The notes beneath the pieces are model-generated. The model was not told the DNA's origin, made no database searches, and saw nothing but the letters and a program-made list of their open reading frames with translations. Of a stretch of 64,000 nucleotides of DNA, positions 34,643 to 47,431 are shown piece after piece (position 1 is the stretch's first letter; each line of letters starts with the position of its first letter). The stretch is from Rhodobacterales bacterium HTCC2255 (GTDB lineage: Bacteria; Pseudomonadota; Alphaproteobacteria; Rhodobacterales; Rhodobacteraceae). The stretch lies in the NCBI GenBank assembly GCA_000153745.1, contig DS022282.1:664027-728026 (forward strand), read 5' to 3'. The position numbers and the translations under genes were made by a program.

Positions 34643-36463
34643 CTAATAAACTCGCGCTTTTGGTGCAATTTTCTTCATATCAATCCCACCCTCTTCAATG
34701 CTTGTTAGTGGCTCAAGATGTACATTTCTATATGATATATCTACTTTTTCGTTGTCAACTCTACACAGCGTGTGCTTTCGCCAGTTAATATCGTCACGTT
34801 CAGCATAGTCTTCATGAGCATGTGCACCTCGACTTTCTTTGCGAGCTTCAGCACCAACAATTGTTGCTAATGCATTAGGCATCAAATTAGTTAACTCCAA
34901 CGTTTCCATTAAGTCAGAATTCCATATTAACGAACGGTCTGTAACATTCAAATCTGCAACTTTTTTAGCGACTTCAACCATTTTATCAACACCTTCAGAA
35001 AGTGTTTCATTTGTGCGGAAAACTGCAGCATCAGCTTGCATATTTTTTTGCATTTCAAGTCTTAACTCTGCAGTTGGCACAGAGCCATTAGCATGCCTGA
35101 TCCCATCAAAACGTGCCATTGATTTCTCAACAGATTTTTCATTCAGGGGTTCATTGGAGGTGTTAGGGTCTACTACTTTTGCTGCTCTGATAGCCGCAGC
35201 GCGACCAAATACAACTAAATCAATTAGGCTATTAGAACCAAGTCGATTTGCACCATGAACAGAAGCACAACCAGCTTCCCCAACAGCCATTAAGCCAGGT
35301 AAAATTTTATCATGATCACCATCTGTTGGATCTAAGACTTCACCCCAATAATTTGTTGGAATTCCACCCATATTATAATGGACTGTAGGCAATACAGGAA
35401 TAGGTTCTTTATTAACGTCCACCCCAGCGAATATTTTTGCACTTTCTGAAATCCCAGGCAATCTTTCTGCAAGTGTTTCAGGGGGTAAATGATTTAAATG
35501 TAAATGTATATGATCTCCATCTGGTCCTATGCCCCTACCTTCTCGAATTTCCATGGTCATACAGCGTGAAACAACATCTCGAGATGCTAAATCTTTATAT
35601 GTAGGAGCATAGCGCTCCATAAATCGTTCACCTTCTGAATTTGTTAAGTAACCACCTTCTCCACGTGCTCCTTCAGTTATCAAACATCCTGAGCCATAAA
35701 TTCCAGTCGGATGGAATTGTACAAATTCCATATCCTGTAGTGCTAAACCTTGACGCGCAACCATACCACCACCATCTCCTGTGCAAGTATGAGCTGATGT
35801 AGCACTGAAATATGCTCTACCATATCCTCCAGTAGCCAATACAACCATTTTGGCGTTAAATCTATGGATTGTTCCATCATCTAACTTCCAAGCAATAATA
35901 CCTTGGCACCTGCCATCTTCGGTCATGATTAGATCTGTAGCAAAGTATTCGATGTAAAATTCAGCGTTATGTTTTAATGATTGGCCATACAAAGTATGTA
36001 AAATTGCATGCCCAGTTCTATCTGCGGCTGCACACGTTCTTTGAACAGACGGGCCTTCACCAAATTGTGTTGTATGTCCACCGAACGGCCTTTGGTAAAT
36101 CTTTCCTTCTTCTGTTCTGGAGAATGGAACTCCATAATGCTCTAATTCATAAACAGCCTTTGGTGCTTCTCTGACCAAATATTCCATTGCATCAGTATCA
36201 CCCAACCAATCAGATCCTTTAACAGTGTCATACATATGCCACTGCCAATGATCATTAGGAGATGTACCTACGTCCATATTTGCTAATGAAGCAGCAATTC
36301 CACCTTGAGCAGCAACTGTGTGCGAGCGAGTTGGAAACACTTTAGACACACAGGCTGTTTTTAAACCTTGTTCTGCCATACCCAAGGTAGCCCTCAATCC
36401 AGCACCCCCAGCACCAACAACGACTACGTCATATTCATGGTCTATGTATTCATATGATGACAT
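34643..36463 (-). CDS. sdhA: Succinate dehydrogenase flavoprotein subunit
   Basis: 606 aa. FAD motif GAGGAGLRA near residue 17, the covalent-FAD histidine in [10 protein letters not shown] near 48, active-site [21 protein letters not shown] and the C-terminal [14 protein letters not shown] segment are all canonical. It oxidises succinate to fumarate in complex II. It begins 14 bp after sdhD in a sdhC-sdhD-sdhA transcript. Confidence 0.97.
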   Translation of the reverse strand: MSSYEYIDHEYDVVVVGAGGAGLRATLGMAEQGLKTACVSKVFPTRSHTVAAQGGIAASLANMDVGTSPNDHWQWHMYDTVKGSDWLGDTDAMEYLVREAPKAVYELEHYGVPFSRTEEGKIYQRPFGGHTTQFGEGPSVQRTCAAADRTGHAILHTLYGQSLKHNAEFYIEYFATDLIMTEDGRCQGIIAWKLDDGTIHRFNAKMVVLATGGYGRAYFSATSAHTCTGDGGGMVARQGLALQDMEFVQFHPTGIYGSGCLITEGARGEGGYLTNSEGERFMERYAPTYKDLASRDVVSRCMTMEIREGRGIGPDGDHIHLHLNHLPPETLAERLPGISESAKIFAGVDVNKEPIPVLPTVHYNMGGIPTNYWGEVLDPTDGDHDKILPGLMAVGEAGCASVHGANRLGSNSLIDLVVFGRAAAIRAAKVVDPNTSNEPLNEKSVEKSMARFDGIRHANGSVPTAELRLEMQKNMQADAAVFRTNETLSEGVDKMVEVAKKVADLNVTDRSLIWNSDLMETLELTNLMPNALATIVGAEARKESRGAHAHEDYAERDDINWRKHTLCRVDNEKVDISYRNVHLEPLTSIEEGGIDMKKIAPKARVY

Positions 36464-36477
36464 TCAAACTTCTCCAG

Positions 36478-36858
36478 TTAACCTGCAAAGGTAATTTTTA
36501 ATATTGCAAAAACAGCAGCTAGACCAAACGTCCAACAAAATAATTTATTAAATATAATCAATAATAATAAGCTTCCTTTTGAGTGAACGTAATCTTCAAT
36601 TACAACTTGAAGCCCCTCTTCAAGATGCTTGAATGAAACCAAAAAGAAGAGGATTAAAGAAATACTCACGAAAGGATTTTGAAATGATGAAATAACTGTT
36701 GTGTGATCTTTGCCAATAAGTGGTGCAACTATTGAAACAAAAATAATAGTAAGCGGTATTAACGCCACAGATTTCAATCGCTCACCAAACCAGTGATCCG
36801 CACCTGATTTTGCAGATCCTAAACCTAATACTTTTGCTCTATCAGTTCTAAAAGTCAT
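36478..36858 (-). CDS. sdhD: Succinate dehydrogenase membrane anchor subunit
   Basis: 126 aa with three membrane segments and the alphaproteobacterial SdhD start (LGLGSAKSGADHWFGERL), then SFKHLEEGLQVVIEDYVHSK, whose histidine and nearby aspartate/tyrosine fit heme and quinone binding. It overlaps sdhC by 4 bp (ATGA). Confidence 0.92.
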   Translation of the reverse strand: MTFRTDRAKVLGLGSAKSGADHWFGERLKSVALIPLTIIFVSIVAPLIGKDHTTVISSFQNPFVSISLILFFLVSFKHLEEGLQVVIEDYVHSKGSLLLLIIFNKLFCWTFGLAAVFAILKITFAG

Positions 36859-37250
36859 AACAATAGCCCACTATAATATACTACAAAAATAGTTAGGACA
36901 AAACTTCCTATAATTACCATCCACCCCAATCGGTCTGCAATTTTTAAATCAAAGCCAAAACCCATGTCCCAAATAAGGTGCCTTATACCCCCTAAAGAAT
37001 GATAACAAAGTGCCCATACTGAACCGATCAAAACTATTATACCAAACCAGCTTGTGAGAATACTGTTTATGCAGTCAAAATAGTAAACATTTGTTGAAGC
37101 TGCTAAAAGCCATGTAATTATAAGTATAAATCCTAATGCAAGCGATACACCTGTTATACGAACTAAAATTGATGAGATTGAACTCATTTGAGGTCTATAA
37201 ATAGTCAAATGAGGCGATAGAGGCCGGTTGCCTTTAACTCGTTTTGACAT
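36855..37250 (-). CDS. sdhC: Succinate dehydrogenase cytochrome b556 subunit
   Basis: 131 aa, three membrane segments. The signature RPLSPHLTIYRPQ at the N-terminus and YHSLGGIRHLIWDMG (heme-ligand histidine region) mark it as SdhC. It is the first gene of the sdh operon. A TGTGATCACA palindrome lies 118 bp upstream of its start. Confidence 0.95.
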   Translation of the reverse strand: MSKRVKGNRPLSPHLTIYRPQMSSISSILVRITGVSLALGFILIITWLLAASTNVYYFDCINSILTSWFGIIVLIGSVWALCYHSLGGIRHLIWDMGFGFDLKIADRLGWMVIIGSFVLTIFVVYYSGLLL

Positions 37251-37367
37251 GTTTTGCTCCCATAAAAATCAAGAATTAGTCACTCGTTATATTAATTATT
37301 TTAAATATCACAGCACAAATAGGACATTTTTTAGTTTTATTCGGAATGTGAACATATTTTTTCTTTT

Positions 37368-37377
37368 TGTGATCACA
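37368..37377. promoter_or_regulatory. TGTGATCACA palindrome upstream of sdhC
   Basis: A perfect 10-bp palindrome within TTTGTGATCACAATT. It also contains the stop codon of the DUF1737 gene and lies 118 bp before the sdhC start. It is one of four identical copies placed around TCA-cycle genes and the GntR/FCD regulator gene at 46761, so it is a candidate operator for that regulator. Confidence 0.65.
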
Positions 37378-37576
37378 ATTCACTTAGCTTTAATTCTCTT
37401 TTGTATTCAATATCATTCTTCTTTATTACTGCTTGTGCACATCTCATAACACACCACTTTTCATCATAAGTATATTGTGGATCACCATACAATTCCCACC
37501 CGTTAGAGATCGCTTTGGTCACCTTATGACAAAACGCTGATGTGTCTTCATGTGTTAATAATCGATATGCGATCAT
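37373..37576 (-). CDS. DUF1737 domain protein
   Basis: 67 aa. The sequence MIAYRLLTHEDTSAFCHKVT followed by NGWELYGDP and RCAQAVIK matches the small DUF1737 family, which is common in Alphaproteobacteria. Function unknown. It is upstream of sdhC in the same direction (122-bp gap) and divergent from mdh; the shared 185-bp gap must hold both promoters. Confidence 0.85.
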   Translation of the reverse strand: MIAYRLLTHEDTSAFCHKVTKAISNGWELYGDPQYTYDEKWCVMRCAQAVIKKNDIEYKRELKLSEL

Positions 37577-37725
37577 GATATGGACTTTCCAATTGAGATT
37601 TATATGATTCGATTAAGGTTTAATTAGAACAAATTCTGTCATATTCAACAACAAATATACTAAAATAAGACTGTATATCTAAAAAACTTAATATGTTACT
37701 TGCTCTTGATGGACTTTCCTACTAG

Positions 37726-38724
<999 letters not shown>

Positions 38725-38746
38725 ATATCAAAATATATTCTGAAAG

Positions 38747-38774
38747 ACACGCCCTGCGAGGCGTGTTTTTTTTT
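38747..38774 (+). terminator. Intrinsic terminator after mdh
   Basis: Arms ACACGCC and GGCGTGT with a 6-nt loop, followed by nine or more T. It separates mdh from the suc genes, so sucCDAB needs its own promoter in the remaining gap. Confidence 0.9.
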
Positions 38775-38818
38775 GAGTAGTCTAAATATAATATAATTTC
38801 AAAGTACGATCTTGATTT

Positions 38819-38849
38819 TGTGATCACAGTAATTTATTATGTGATCACA
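38819..38849. promoter_or_regulatory. Tandem TGTGATCACA operators in the mdh-sucC gap
   Basis: Two perfect TGTGATCACA palindromes, at 38819-38828 and 38840-38849, with centres 21 bp apart, i.e. two helical turns on the same DNA face. The right one ends 112 bp before the sucC ATG, close to the 118-bp distance seen at sdhC. The paired layout suggests cooperative binding of two dimers. The rest of the 237-bp gap is very AT-rich. Confidence 0.7.
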
Positions 38850-38961
38850 AAATAGTAAAAAAACAATATATTTACCCATTATTATACATTTTAACTTTTA
38901 GAATGCACTTTTTACTGTATTAAAAAAATAAACACTTCACCGCCCTAGGGAGCTACTTGCG

Positions 38962-40155
38962 ATGAACATTCATGAATATCAAGCTAAACAATTATTGAAG
39001 TCATACGGATGCCCAGTATCTGTGGGACGGCCAGTCTATAAGGCTTCAGAAGCAAGATCTGCAGCAAACGAACTTGGTGGCCCACTGTGGGTAGTTAAAG
39101 CGCAAATTCACGCTGGGGGTCGAGGCAAAGGATCATTTAAAGAACCAGCCGCAGGAGAAAAAGGAGGTGTTAGGTTAACATTTTCAATCGATGAAGCAGC
39201 TTCAGAAGCTGAAAAAATGCTTGGTAATACATTGGTAACACATCAAACCGGCCCAGCTGGTAAACAAGTTAATAGAATTTATATTGAAGATGGTTCAGAT
39301 ATTGAAACAGAACTCTATCTCGCTGTACTATTAGATCGCACCACTTCTCGGATTTCATTTGTAGCATCCACAGAAGGCGGTATGGATATTGAAGCGGTAG
39401 CAGAGAAAACTCCTGAAAAAATCATTACAGTAACAATAGACCCTTCATTTGGCTTTACAAAAGAAAACGGTATAGAAGTATCAAATGCTTTAAAATTGAC
39501 AGGTAATAATATTGATGAATGCATTGAATTAACATCTAATTTGTATCGTATGTTTGTTGAAAGAGATATGGATATGCTGGAAATCAATCCCTTAATAGTC
39601 ATGGAAAATGGCGGTTTAAAATGCCTTGATGCCAAAATGGCTTTTGATGGTAATGCATTATTTCGCCAACCAGATATTTTAGCATTGCGTGACGAAACAG
39701 AAGAAGATGCCAAAGAGTTAGAGGCATCAAAATATGATCTTAGCTATATTGCACTAGATGGTGAAATTGGATGTATGGTTAATGGCGCCGGATTAGCTAT
39801 GGCGACAATGGATATCATAAAGTTAAAAGGTGCTGAACCTGCAAATTTCTTAGACGTTGGAGGTGGCGCTACAGCAGAAAAAGTAACAGCAGCATTTAAA
39901 ATTATTACCTCAGACCCCAAGGTAAAAGGCATTCTAGTAAATATCTTTGGAGGCATAATGCGTTGTGATGTTATTGCTGAAGGAGTAGTTGAAGCCGTTA
40001 AAGAAGTGGGTTTAACCGTTCCTTTAGTTGTTCGACTAGAAGGTACAAAAGTTCAAGAAGGCAAGGATATAATCAACAACAGCCCTTTTGACGTAATTGC
40101 TGCAGATGACCTTGATGACGCAGCCGCTAAAATTGTCAAAGCCGTGAAAGGGTAA
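38962..40155 (+). CDS. sucC: Succinyl-CoA synthetase beta subunit (ADP-forming)
   Basis: 397 aa. The start [12 protein letters not shown], the ATP-grasp region ([16 protein letters not shown]) and the C-terminal CoA-ligase part ([17 protein letters not shown]) are canonical. It forms the nucleotide-binding half of the enzyme making succinate and ATP from succinyl-CoA. It is the first gene of sucCDAB, with sucD 4 bp later. Confidence 0.97.
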   Translation: MNIHEYQAKQLLKSYGCPVSVGRPVYKASEARSAANELGGPLWVVKAQIHAGGRGKGSFKEPAAGEKGGVRLTFSIDEAASEAEKMLGNTLVTHQTGPAGKQVNRIYIEDGSDIETELYLAVLLDRTTSRISFVASTEGGMDIEAVAEKTPEKIITVTIDPSFGFTKENGIEVSNALKLTGNNIDECIELTSNLYRMFVERDMDMLEINPLIVMENGGLKCLDAKMAFDGNALFRQPDILALRDETEEDAKELEASKYDLSYIALDGEIGCMVNGAGLAMATMDIIKLKGAEPANFLDVGGGATAEKVTAAFKIITSDPKVKGILVNIFGGIMRCDVIAEGVVEAVKEVGLTVPLVVRLEGTKVQEGKDIINNSPFDVIAADDLDDAAAKIVKAVKG

Positions 40156-40159
40156 CCGG

Positions 40160-41059
40160 ATGTCTATACTCATAAACAAAGAAACAAAAATTCTTGTTCA
40201 AGGCTTAACTGGCAAAACAGGCACTTTCCATACTGAACAAGCATTATCATATTTTGACACAAAAATGGTCGGTGGAACTCATCCAAAAAAAGGTGGTACT
40301 AATTGGAAATCAACAAATGGAAAAGAATTACCAATATTTGCAAGTGTTGAAGAAGGTAGAGACGCAACAGGCGCAACCGCGTCAGTGATTTATGTTCCAC
40401 CAGCAGGTGCAGCGGCCGCAATAGAAGAAGCCATTGACGCAGGAATAAATTTGATAACATGCATAACCGAAGGTATTCCTGTGATGGATATGGTGCGCGT
40501 AAAAAACAAATTAGAAAATTCAAATTCACGATTAATAGGTGGTAATTGTCCAGGACTAATGACACCTAATGAATGCAAAATTGGAATTATGCCTGGGTCG
40601 ATTTTCAAAAAAGGGTCTGTAGGGGTCTTATCTCGCTCTGGGACTTTGACATATGAAGCAGTTTTTCAAACAACCAATGCTGGATTAGGCCAATCAAGCG
40701 CTGTTGGAATTGGCGGCGACCCAATAAAAGGCACAGAATTTATTGACATACTTGAATTGTTTTTGGCTGACAAAGAAACACAATCAATCATCATGATCGG
40801 AGAGATTGGTGGTAGTGCGGAAGAAGAGGCTGCCCAATTTCTAATTGATGAAGCAAAAAAAGGTCGCAAAAAACCTATTGCAGGATTTATTGCAGGTGTC
40901 ACTGCACCTCCAGGTCGAAGAATGGGCCATGCGGGAGCAATCGTTGCCGGAGGCAAAGGTGATGCAGGCTCAAAAATTGAAGCAATGCGTCAAGCTGGAA
41001 TTGTCGTAGCCGACAGTCCTGCTGGATTAGGTGAAGCTGTTTTAAAAGCAATTGGATGA
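40160..41059 (+). CDS. sucD: Succinyl-CoA synthetase alpha subunit
   Basis: 299 aa. [17 protein letters not shown] near residue 13 binds CoA; the phosphorylated active-site histidine is in [16 protein letters not shown] near 250. It partners with SucC. A 77-bp gap separates it from sucA. Confidence 0.97.
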   Translation: MSILINKETKILVQGLTGKTGTFHTEQALSYFDTKMVGGTHPKKGGTNWKSTNGKELPIFASVEEGRDATGATASVIYVPPAGAAAAIEEAIDAGINLITCITEGIPVMDMVRVKNKLENSNSRLIGGNCPGLMTPNECKIGIMPGSIFKKGSVGVLSRSGTLTYEAVFQTTNAGLGQSSAVGIGGDPIKGTEFIDILELFLADKETQSIIMIGEIGGSAEEEAAQFLIDEAKKGRKKPIAGFIAGVTAPPGRRMGHAGAIVAGGKGDAGSKIEAMRQAGIVVADSPAGLGEAVLKAIG

Positions 41060-41136
41060 AAATAATTTATTTGGTCCTTATGGGCCAAGTATTCAAATAG
41101 ATTTTGCAGAAAATTAATTTTGGTTAGGTGAAACAA

Positions 41137-44088
41137 ATGACTGATAGGCTGACAAACGAACAACTACATGCTTCTTCATTTCTACAAGGGCATAATGCTG
41201 AATATGTAGAAAAGCTTTATGCACAATATGTAGAAAACCCCAGTTCAGTTGATTCATCTTGGCAGGATTTCTTTTCAGAATTAGCCGATGATATTTCTGA
41301 TGTAGTAGCAGAAGCATCTGGGCCCTCATGGTCACGCCCTGATTGGCCTCCAGTTCCAAATGATGACTTGACCTCAGCACTTGATGGTCAATGGGCTGAA
41401 GATCCAAACATTGCAGGAAAGAAAATTCAACAAAATGCATTAGAAAATGGAAAATCGTTTTCAAATTCTGATATCCAGCAAGCGGTTCTCGATAGTATGA
41501 GAGCCTTAATGATTATTCGTGCTTATCGTATCAGGGGGCATTTAATTGCTAATCTAGATCCATTGAGTTTACGTACAAAAGATCCTCACCCAGAGCTAGA
41601 TCCCAGATTTTATGGATTCAATGAAATTGACATGGATCGGCCTATTTATTTAGATAATGTTTTAGGTCTTGAATCTGCTACAATGCGTCAAATAGTTGAC
41701 AAATTGCTTGCGACTTACTGCGGTACATTTGCATTACAATATATGCACCTATCGAATCCAGATGAAGCTACATGGCTAAAAGAGAGAATAGAGTCTTGGG
41801 ATAAAGAGCATTTTTTCTCAAAAGAAGGCAGAAAAGCAATATTAAATAAAATGGTTGAAGCTGAAGGTTTTGAAAAGTTTTGTCATGTTAAATACTCAGG
41901 AACAAAACGCTTTGGTCTAGATGGAGCTGAATCTTTAATTCCAGCAATGGAACAAATTATCAAAAAAGGTGGTGCATTAGGCGTAAAGGATATCATCGTT
42001 GGAATGCCACATCGTGGCCGTTTAAATGTTTTGGTTAATGTTATGTCAAAACCATATCGCGCTATATTTAACGAGTTCTTAGGTGGGTCATACAAACCTG
42101 ACGATGTAGAAGGTTCCGGAGATGTAAAATATCATCTTGGCGCTTCATCAGATAGAGAATTTGATGGAAATTCAGTTCACCTCTCGCTTACTGCGAACCC
42201 ATCACATTTAGAAGCTGTTAATCCTGTAGTTCTGGGCAAAGCTAGAGCTAAAGGTGATCAACATGGCCGAGATCGTGGAGCAGTAATGCCTGTACTACTT
42301 CACGGTGACGCAGCTTTTTCTGGTCAAGGTGTAATAGCAGAATGTTTTGGCTTATCAGGTCTGAAAGGTCATATAACTGGGGGAACCATGCATATTGTTG
42401 TAAATAACCAGATAGGTTTTACAACTTCTCCACATGATAGTCGATCATCACCATACCCAACAGATATTTCATTGATGGTTGAAGCTCCAATTTTCCATGT
42501 TAATGGTGACGATCCAGAGGCTGTGGTTCACGCTGCAAAAGTTGCAACAGAATTTAGGCAAAAATTTCGCAAAGATGTTGTACTAGATATATTTTGCTAC
42601 AGAAGATTTGGGCATAACGAAGGTGATGAGCCTATGTTTACTCAACCTCAAATGTATAAAAAAATCAAAACTCACAAAACATCATTATCAATATACACAG
42701 AACGTCTCGTAAAAGATGGTTTAATTCCTGAAGGTGAAATTGAGGATATGAAAGCAGCATTCCAAATGCGCTTGAATGAAGAATTTGAAGCGGGGAAAGT
42801 ATATAAACCTAATAAAGCTGACTGGTTGGATGGACGATGGAAACATTTACAATCTAAAGACCCTGAGTATCAACGTGGTAAAACAGCAATTACGAAAAAA
42901 CGTTTTAATGAAATTGGATCAGCCTTAACTCGCTTACCAAATAGTTGGAACACACACAGGACAATTTCAAGAATTCTAGATGCAAAATCTAAAATGATTT
43001 CATCTGGAGAAAATATTGATTGGTCAACTGGTGAAGCTTTGGCCTTCGGTTCACTACAGATTGAAGGATTCCCAATTCGTTTGTCTGGACAAGACTGCAC
43101 ACGTGGAACATTCAGCCATCGACACTCAGGCATTTTAGATCAAAATACAGGTGAAAAATTCTATCCATTAAATAATATACGCAGTGATCAAGAAGGAAGT
43201 TATGAAGTCATTGACAGCATGCTCTCAGAATATGCTGTACTAGGTTATGAATACGGATATTCCCTAGCAGAACCTAATGCACTGACACTTTGGGAAGCAC
43301 AATTTGGTGACTTTGCAAATGGCGCTCAAATTATGTTTGATCAATTTATTGGCACTGGTGAGTCAAAATGGTTACGAATGTCAGGCTTAGTTATGTTGCT
43401 TCCTCATGGTATGGAGGGTCAGGGTCCAGAGCACTCATCTGCACGCCCTGAACGTTTCTTGCAAAATTGCGCAGAAGACAATTGGGTAATTGCAAACGTG
43501 ACAACACCTGCAAACTACTTTCATATTTTACGGCGCCAAATGCATCGTACATACAGAAAACCACTTGTTTTAATGACTCCTAAATCTCTTTTACGACACA
43601 AGCATGCAGTTTCAAAAATTAACGATTTTGTAGGAAAATCTAGTTTTCACCGCGTATTATGGGATGATGCAGAAGAAGGAAATTCAAAAACTAAACTACA
43701 AGCAGACAAAAATATAAAACGTGTAGTGATTTGTTCAGGCAAAGTTTATTATGACCTTTTATCTGAACGGGACGATCGCAATATTAATGACATATATTTA
43801 ATGAGGTTGGAACAGCTATATCCAGTGGCAAATATTGCATTACAAAAAGAATTAAAACGTTTTAAAAATGCTGAAATAATATGGTGCCAAGAAGAACCTG
43901 AGAACCAAGGTGCGTGGTCATTTATTAACCCACATATCGAGCGCAACCTTATAGAAGTAGGTTCAAAACAAACTAGGCCAAAATATGTTGGCCGTAAAGC
44001 TGCTGCAGCACCTGCGACTGGATTAGCCAGCACTCACAAAAAAGAACAAATGACGCTGATTAATCAAGCGTTAACATTGAAAGGATAA
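41137..44088 (+). CDS. sucA: 2-oxoglutarate dehydrogenase E1 component
   Basis: 983 aa, a full-length thiamine-diphosphate E1. It has the N-terminal E2-docking segment ([20 protein letters not shown]), [15 protein letters not shown], ThDP-binding [13 protein letters not shown] and [23 protein letters not shown], and the C-terminal [14 protein letters not shown] 41137 is preferred, since AGGTG is 7 nt upstream; the GTG three codons earlier is part of that site. The sucB gene follows after 4 bp. Confidence 0.96.
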   Translation: MTDRLTNEQLHASSFLQGHNAEYVEKLYAQYVENPSSVDSSWQDFFSELADDISDVVAEASGPSWSRPDWPPVPNDDLTSALDGQWAEDPNIAGKKIQQNALENGKSFSNSDIQQAVLDSMRALMIIRAYRIRGHLIANLDPLSLRTKDPHPELDPRFYGFNEIDMDRPIYLDNVLGLESATMRQIVDKLLATYCGTFALQYMHLSNPDEATWLKERIESWDKEHFFSKEGRKAILNKMVEAEGFEKFCHVKYSGTKRFGLDGAESLIPAMEQIIKKGGALGVKDIIVGMPHRGRLNVLVNVMSKPYRAIFNEFLGGSYKPDDVEGSGDVKYHLGASSDREFDGNSVHLSLTANPSHLEAVNPVVLGKARAKGDQHGRDRGAVMPVLLHGDAAFSGQGVIAECFGLSGLKGHITGGTMHIVVNNQIGFTTSPHDSRSSPYPTDISLMVEAPIFHVNGDDPEAVVHAAKVATEFRQKFRKDVVLDIFCYRRFGHNEGDEPMFTQPQMYKKIKTHKTSLSIYTERLVKDGLIPEGEIEDMKAAFQMRLNEEFEAGKVYKPNKADWLDGRWKHLQSKDPEYQRGKTAITKKRFNEIGSALTRLPNSWNTHRTISRILDAKSKMISSGENIDWSTGEALAFGSLQIEGFPIRLSGQDCTRGTFSHRHSGILDQNTGEKFYPLNNIRSDQEGSYEVIDSMLSEYAVLGYEYGYSLAEPNALTLWEAQFGDFANGAQIMFDQFIGTGESKWLRMSGLVMLLPHGMEGQGPEHSSARPERFLQNCAEDNWVIANVTTPANYFHILRRQMHRTYRKPLVLMTPKSLLRHKHAVSKINDFVGKSSFHRVLWDDAEEGNSKTKLQADKNIKRVVICSGKVYYDLLSERDDRNINDIYLMRLEQLYPVANIALQKELKRFKNAEIIWCQEEPENQGAWSFINPHIERNLIEVGSKQTRPKYVGRKAAAAPATGLASTHKKEQMTLINQALTLKG

Positions 44089-44092
44089 TTCG

Positions 44093-45271
44093 ATGACTGA
44101 AGTACGCGTACCGACATTAGGTGAAAGTGTGACAGAAGCGACACTAGCCACTTGGTTTAAAAAAGCTGGGGATCTGGTAGTTCAAGACGAAATGATATGT
44201 GAATTAGAGACAGATAAAGTCACTGTTGAAGTTGCAGCTCCTGTAAGTGGCACGCTTTCAGAGATCGTAGCTGGTGAAGGCGTAACCGTAGGTGTTGACG
44301 CTCTCCTTGCACAAATTTCAGAAGGGGCAACGTCTAATGCAGAAACTAAAAAAACACCTGTTGAACAAAATGTAAAAGCTCCTTCTTTGGAAGAAAAAAG
44401 TGGCGTCAAAAATGCACCATCCGCTGAAAAATTGATGGAAGAGAATAATATTACAAACGTTTCTGGCACTGGAAGAGATGGCAGAATAATGAAGGGTGAT
44501 GTTTTAAATGCAATCGCCAACCCTATTCCTTTACAAAACATTGGCGCTCCAGCTAAGCCTCGCAAAGATGATCCACGTGAAGAGCGCGTAACCATGACAC
44601 GCTTGCGCCAAACCATTGCTCGCAGGTTAAAAGAAAGTCAAAATACTGCCGCCATGTTAACCACATATAATGAAGTTGATATGTCCGCGGTGATGGATCT
44701 CAGATCAGAATATAAAGATATGTTTTTAAAAAAACATGGTGTGAAGCTTGGCTTTATGTCATTTTTTACAAAAGCATGTTGTCATGCCCTCAACGAAATT
44801 CCTGAAGTAAACTCAGAAATTGATGGGAATGATGTCGTATACAAGAATTATGTAAATATGGGGATTGCTGCTGGCACTCCAACTGGGCTTGTTGTTCCGG
44901 TAATTAATGATGTTGATCAAATGTCTTTTGCAGATATTGAAAAATCAATCGCAGAAAAAGGGGCAAGGGCGAGAAGTGGAAAGTTATCTATGGCAGAAAT
45001 GCAGGGTGGTACATTCACAATATCAAATGGAGGTGTTTATGGTTCCCTCATGTCCTCTCCAATTCTTAATCCACCTCAGTCAGGCATATTAGGCATGCAC
45101 ACTATTCAAAAACGACCAATAGTAATCAACGATGAGATCGTTATAAGACCAATGATGTATTTAGCATTATCATACGATCATCGTGTTGTAGACGGTAAAG
45201 GTGCAGTTACTTTCCTAGTTCGCGTGAAAGAAGCGTTAGAAGATCCACGCAGATTATTGATGGACCTTTAA
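44093..45271 (+). CDS. sucB: 2-oxoglutarate dehydrogenase E2 (dihydrolipoyl succinyltransferase)
   Basis: 392 aa. A lipoyl domain with the lipoylated lysine in [11 protein letters not shown] near residue 43, an Ala/Pro/Lys linker, the E3-binding domain ([20 protein letters not shown]), and the catalytic domain ending with [13 protein letters not shown], whose histidine and aspartate are catalytic. It forms the core of the 2-oxoglutarate dehydrogenase complex. Confidence 0.96.
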   Translation: MTEVRVPTLGESVTEATLATWFKKAGDLVVQDEMICELETDKVTVEVAAPVSGTLSEIVAGEGVTVGVDALLAQISEGATSNAETKKTPVEQNVKAPSLEEKSGVKNAPSAEKLMEENNITNVSGTGRDGRIMKGDVLNAIANPIPLQNIGAPAKPRKDDPREERVTMTRLRQTIARRLKESQNTAAMLTTYNEVDMSAVMDLRSEYKDMFLKKHGVKLGFMSFFTKACCHALNEIPEVNSEIDGNDVVYKNYVNMGIAAGTPTGLVVPVINDVDQMSFADIEKSIAEKGARARSGKLSMAEMQGGTFTISNGGVYGSLMSSPILNPPQSGILGMHTIQKRPIVINDEIVIRPMMYLALSYDHRVVDGKGAVTFLVRVKEALEDPRRLLMDL

Positions 45272-45345
45272 ATAAGTAACTATATTCAAATAAATAATTT
45301 TAAATAACTCAAAGTTGTATTCAAAATGCGAAAGGTTAACCCTCA

Positions 45346-46728
45346 ATGACAAACTATGATGTAATAGTGATTGGTAGTGGACCAGGAGGCTATGTTAGCG
45401 CCATTCGATGTGCGCAATTAGGCCTTAAAACTGCAATTGTAGAGGGTAGAGATACTTTAGGAGGAACATGTTTGAACGTGGGTTGCATTCCTTCAAAGGC
45501 TCTATTGCACGCTTCTCATTCATATCATGAAGCTACTCATAATTTTGATAAAATGGGATTAATTATAAATAATCCAAAAATTGATTTTGATAAAATGCAA
45601 AATTACAAAAATGATGTAATATCTCAAAATACAAAAGGTATTGAATTCTTATTAAAGAAAAATAAAATTGATTGGCTCAAAGGATGGGCCAAGATAGTTA
45701 ACAAAAATCAAGTAACTGTTGGTGAAAACACCCACGACACAAAAAATATTATAATTGCAAGTGGATCAGAGCCTTCTACTATTCCTAATGTGAAAATTGA
45801 TGAAAATCGCATTGTTAGTTCAACTGGTGCTTTATCATTGTCAAAAATACCAAAATCTATGATTGTAATAGGTGCAGGTGTAATCGGACTTGAAATGGGA
45901 AGCATTTATTCCCGTTTAGGCACAGACGTTACCGTAATTGAATATATGGACCATATTACTCCCGGAATGGATTTGGAAATTTCAAAGAATTTTCAAAGAA
46001 CATTGAAAAAACAAGGCCTGAAATTCATAATGGGTGCAGCAGTTAAATCCGCTAAAAGCACTAAAACCAAAGCAAATGTTATTTATAAAAAAGCTGATGC
46101 AGAAATAAAAATAGACGCTGAAATAGTATTAGTTTCAACTGGGCGTAAGCCATTTACTAATGGGTTAAACTTTCTAGAAATTGGTGGTGAATTGACAGAA
46201 AGAGGTCAGATTAAGACAAACAATAAATGGCAGACATCTGTTGAAGGTATTTATGCAATCGGTGATGCAATTGCTGGCCCTATGTTAGCACACAAAGCCG
46301 AAGACGAAGGCATGGCAGTAGCTGAAGTAATTGCTGGCAAACATGGTCATGTAAATTATGACGTAATTCCTGGAGTAATTTACACAACACCAGAAGTTGC
46401 CAATGTTGGTAAAACTGAAGAAGAGTTAAAAGACGCTGGTATAGATTACAAAGTTGGCAAATTTAGCTTTATGGGCAACGGTAGAGCAAAAGCAGTTTTT
46501 CAGGGTGAAGGTTTTGTTAAATTATTAGCAGATGCTACTACAGATCGTATATTGGGCTGTCATTTAATTGGTCCTGCAGCAGGTGATTTAATCCATGAAA
46601 TCTGTGTTGCAATGGAATTTGGTGCCTCTGCTCAAGATATAGCAATGACATGCCATGCACATCCAACATTTTCAGAAGCTATGCGAGAAGCTGCTCTTGC
46701 CTGTGGAGATGGTGCAATTCATGCTTAA
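45346..46728 (+). CDS. lpd: Dihydrolipoyl dehydrogenase (E3)
   Basis: 460 aa. FAD motif [10 protein letters not shown] at residues 11-20, the redox disulfide in [16 protein letters not shown] (Cys near 43 and 48), NAD motif [11 protein letters not shown] near 176, and C-terminal catalytic HAHPTFSE. It reoxidises lipoamide in the 2-oxoglutarate complex. Codon use is more A/T-rich than in sucAB. It follows sucB after 74 bp, with no visible terminator between. Confidence 0.95.
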   Translation: MTNYDVIVIGSGPGGYVSAIRCAQLGLKTAIVEGRDTLGGTCLNVGCIPSKALLHASHSYHEATHNFDKMGLIINNPKIDFDKMQNYKNDVISQNTKGIEFLLKKNKIDWLKGWAKIVNKNQVTVGENTHDTKNIIIASGSEPSTIPNVKIDENRIVSSTGALSLSKIPKSMIVIGAGVIGLEMGSIYSRLGTDVTVIEYMDHITPGMDLEISKNFQRTLKKQGLKFIMGAAVKSAKSTKTKANVIYKKADAEIKIDAEIVLVSTGRKPFTNGLNFLEIGGELTERGQIKTNNKWQTSVEGIYAIGDAIAGPMLAHKAEDEGMAVAEVIAGKHGHVNYDVIPGVIYTTPEVANVGKTEEELKDAGIDYKVGKFSFMGNGRAKAVFQGEGFVKLLADATTDRILGCHLIGPAAGDLIHEICVAMEFGASAQDIAMTCHAHPTFSEAMREAALACGDGAIHA

Positions 46729-46760
46729 ATATAAGCTAGTGTTATCTAATGTATATTGGT

Positions 46761-47402
46761 CTATTCATTTGTGAGCATTCTTAATCCTTGAGTTACATCT
46801 GCCCTGATTGCTAATTTTAAACTTGGTTCATCACCTACCTTTAATGCAGCAATAGCCAAGCGATGGTTATGAGACGCTTCTCGCCTTTGTAACTGTGAAT
46901 ATAAAGAGCGCATCGTAGGACCTAATTGCAACCATACGGTTTCAACTAAAGCTAACATTGCAGGGGCTTGAGCGCGCAAATACAATGTTCGATGAAATTC
47001 TAGATTGCGCCTTATGTAATCAACAGCATCATCTTTAACAATTGCTTGATCAATTAAGCTATTAATATTGCTAAGTCTTTCCAACAAGTTTAAGTGAGCT
47101 CGAGGCAATGCTCGTGAAGCAAGCTCAGGCTCTAAGAGTGCGCGGATTGAAGCTAACTCTTCAATACGTTCGTTTGATAGCTCAGGAGTTGCAACTCTTC
47201 CAGTAGACGAAATACTTAATGCTCCTTCAGCACTTAAACGACGAACTGCTTCTCTTGCGGGCGTCATAGACACACCAAAATTTGATGCTAATCCACGAAT
47301 AGTGACTGATTGGCCTGGCTCTAGCTCTCCATGCATAATAGACACTCTGAGAGCTCTATAAACAGCTTCGTGACTAGCTAATGATAGATCAAGTTCATTC
47401 AT
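46761..47402 (-). CDS. GntR/FCD-family transcriptional regulator (candidate TCA-cycle regulator)
   Basis: 213 aa. N-terminal winged helix (about 12-75, with IRGLASNFGVSMTPAREAVRRL as the recognition part) and an all-helical FCD ligand domain (about 80-205), whose His and Asp/Asn residues normally hold a metal and a carboxylate ligand. FCD regulators often sense organic acids. It is convergent with lpd, and TGTGATCACA lies 7 bp before its ATG, the same palindrome found at sdhC and sucC, so it probably autoregulates and controls TCA genes. That link is inferred. Confidence 0.85.
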   Translation of the reverse strand: MNELDLSLASHEAVYRALRVSIMHGELEPGQSVTIRGLASNFGVSMTPAREAVRRLSAEGALSISSTGRVATPELSNERIEELASIRALLEPELASRALPRAHLNLLERLSNINSLIDQAIVKDDAVDYIRRNLEFHRTLYLRAQAPAMLALVETVWLQLGPTMRSLYSQLQRREASHNHRLAIAALKVGDEPSLKLAIRADVTQGLRMLTNE

Positions 47403-47408
47403 ACTTCA

Positions 47409-47418
47409 TGTGATCACA
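47409..47418. promoter_or_regulatory. TGTGATCACA palindrome at the GntR gene start
   Basis: A perfect copy 7 bp upstream of the regulator's ATG on the minus strand. Bound protein here would block initiation, suggesting autorepression. Confidence 0.65.
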
Positions 47419-47431
47419 AATCTGACAAAGT

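Noticed and set aside
34839-35258. 139-residue frame opposite sdhA
   Set aside because: Entirely inside a conserved gene, with no recognisable domain.
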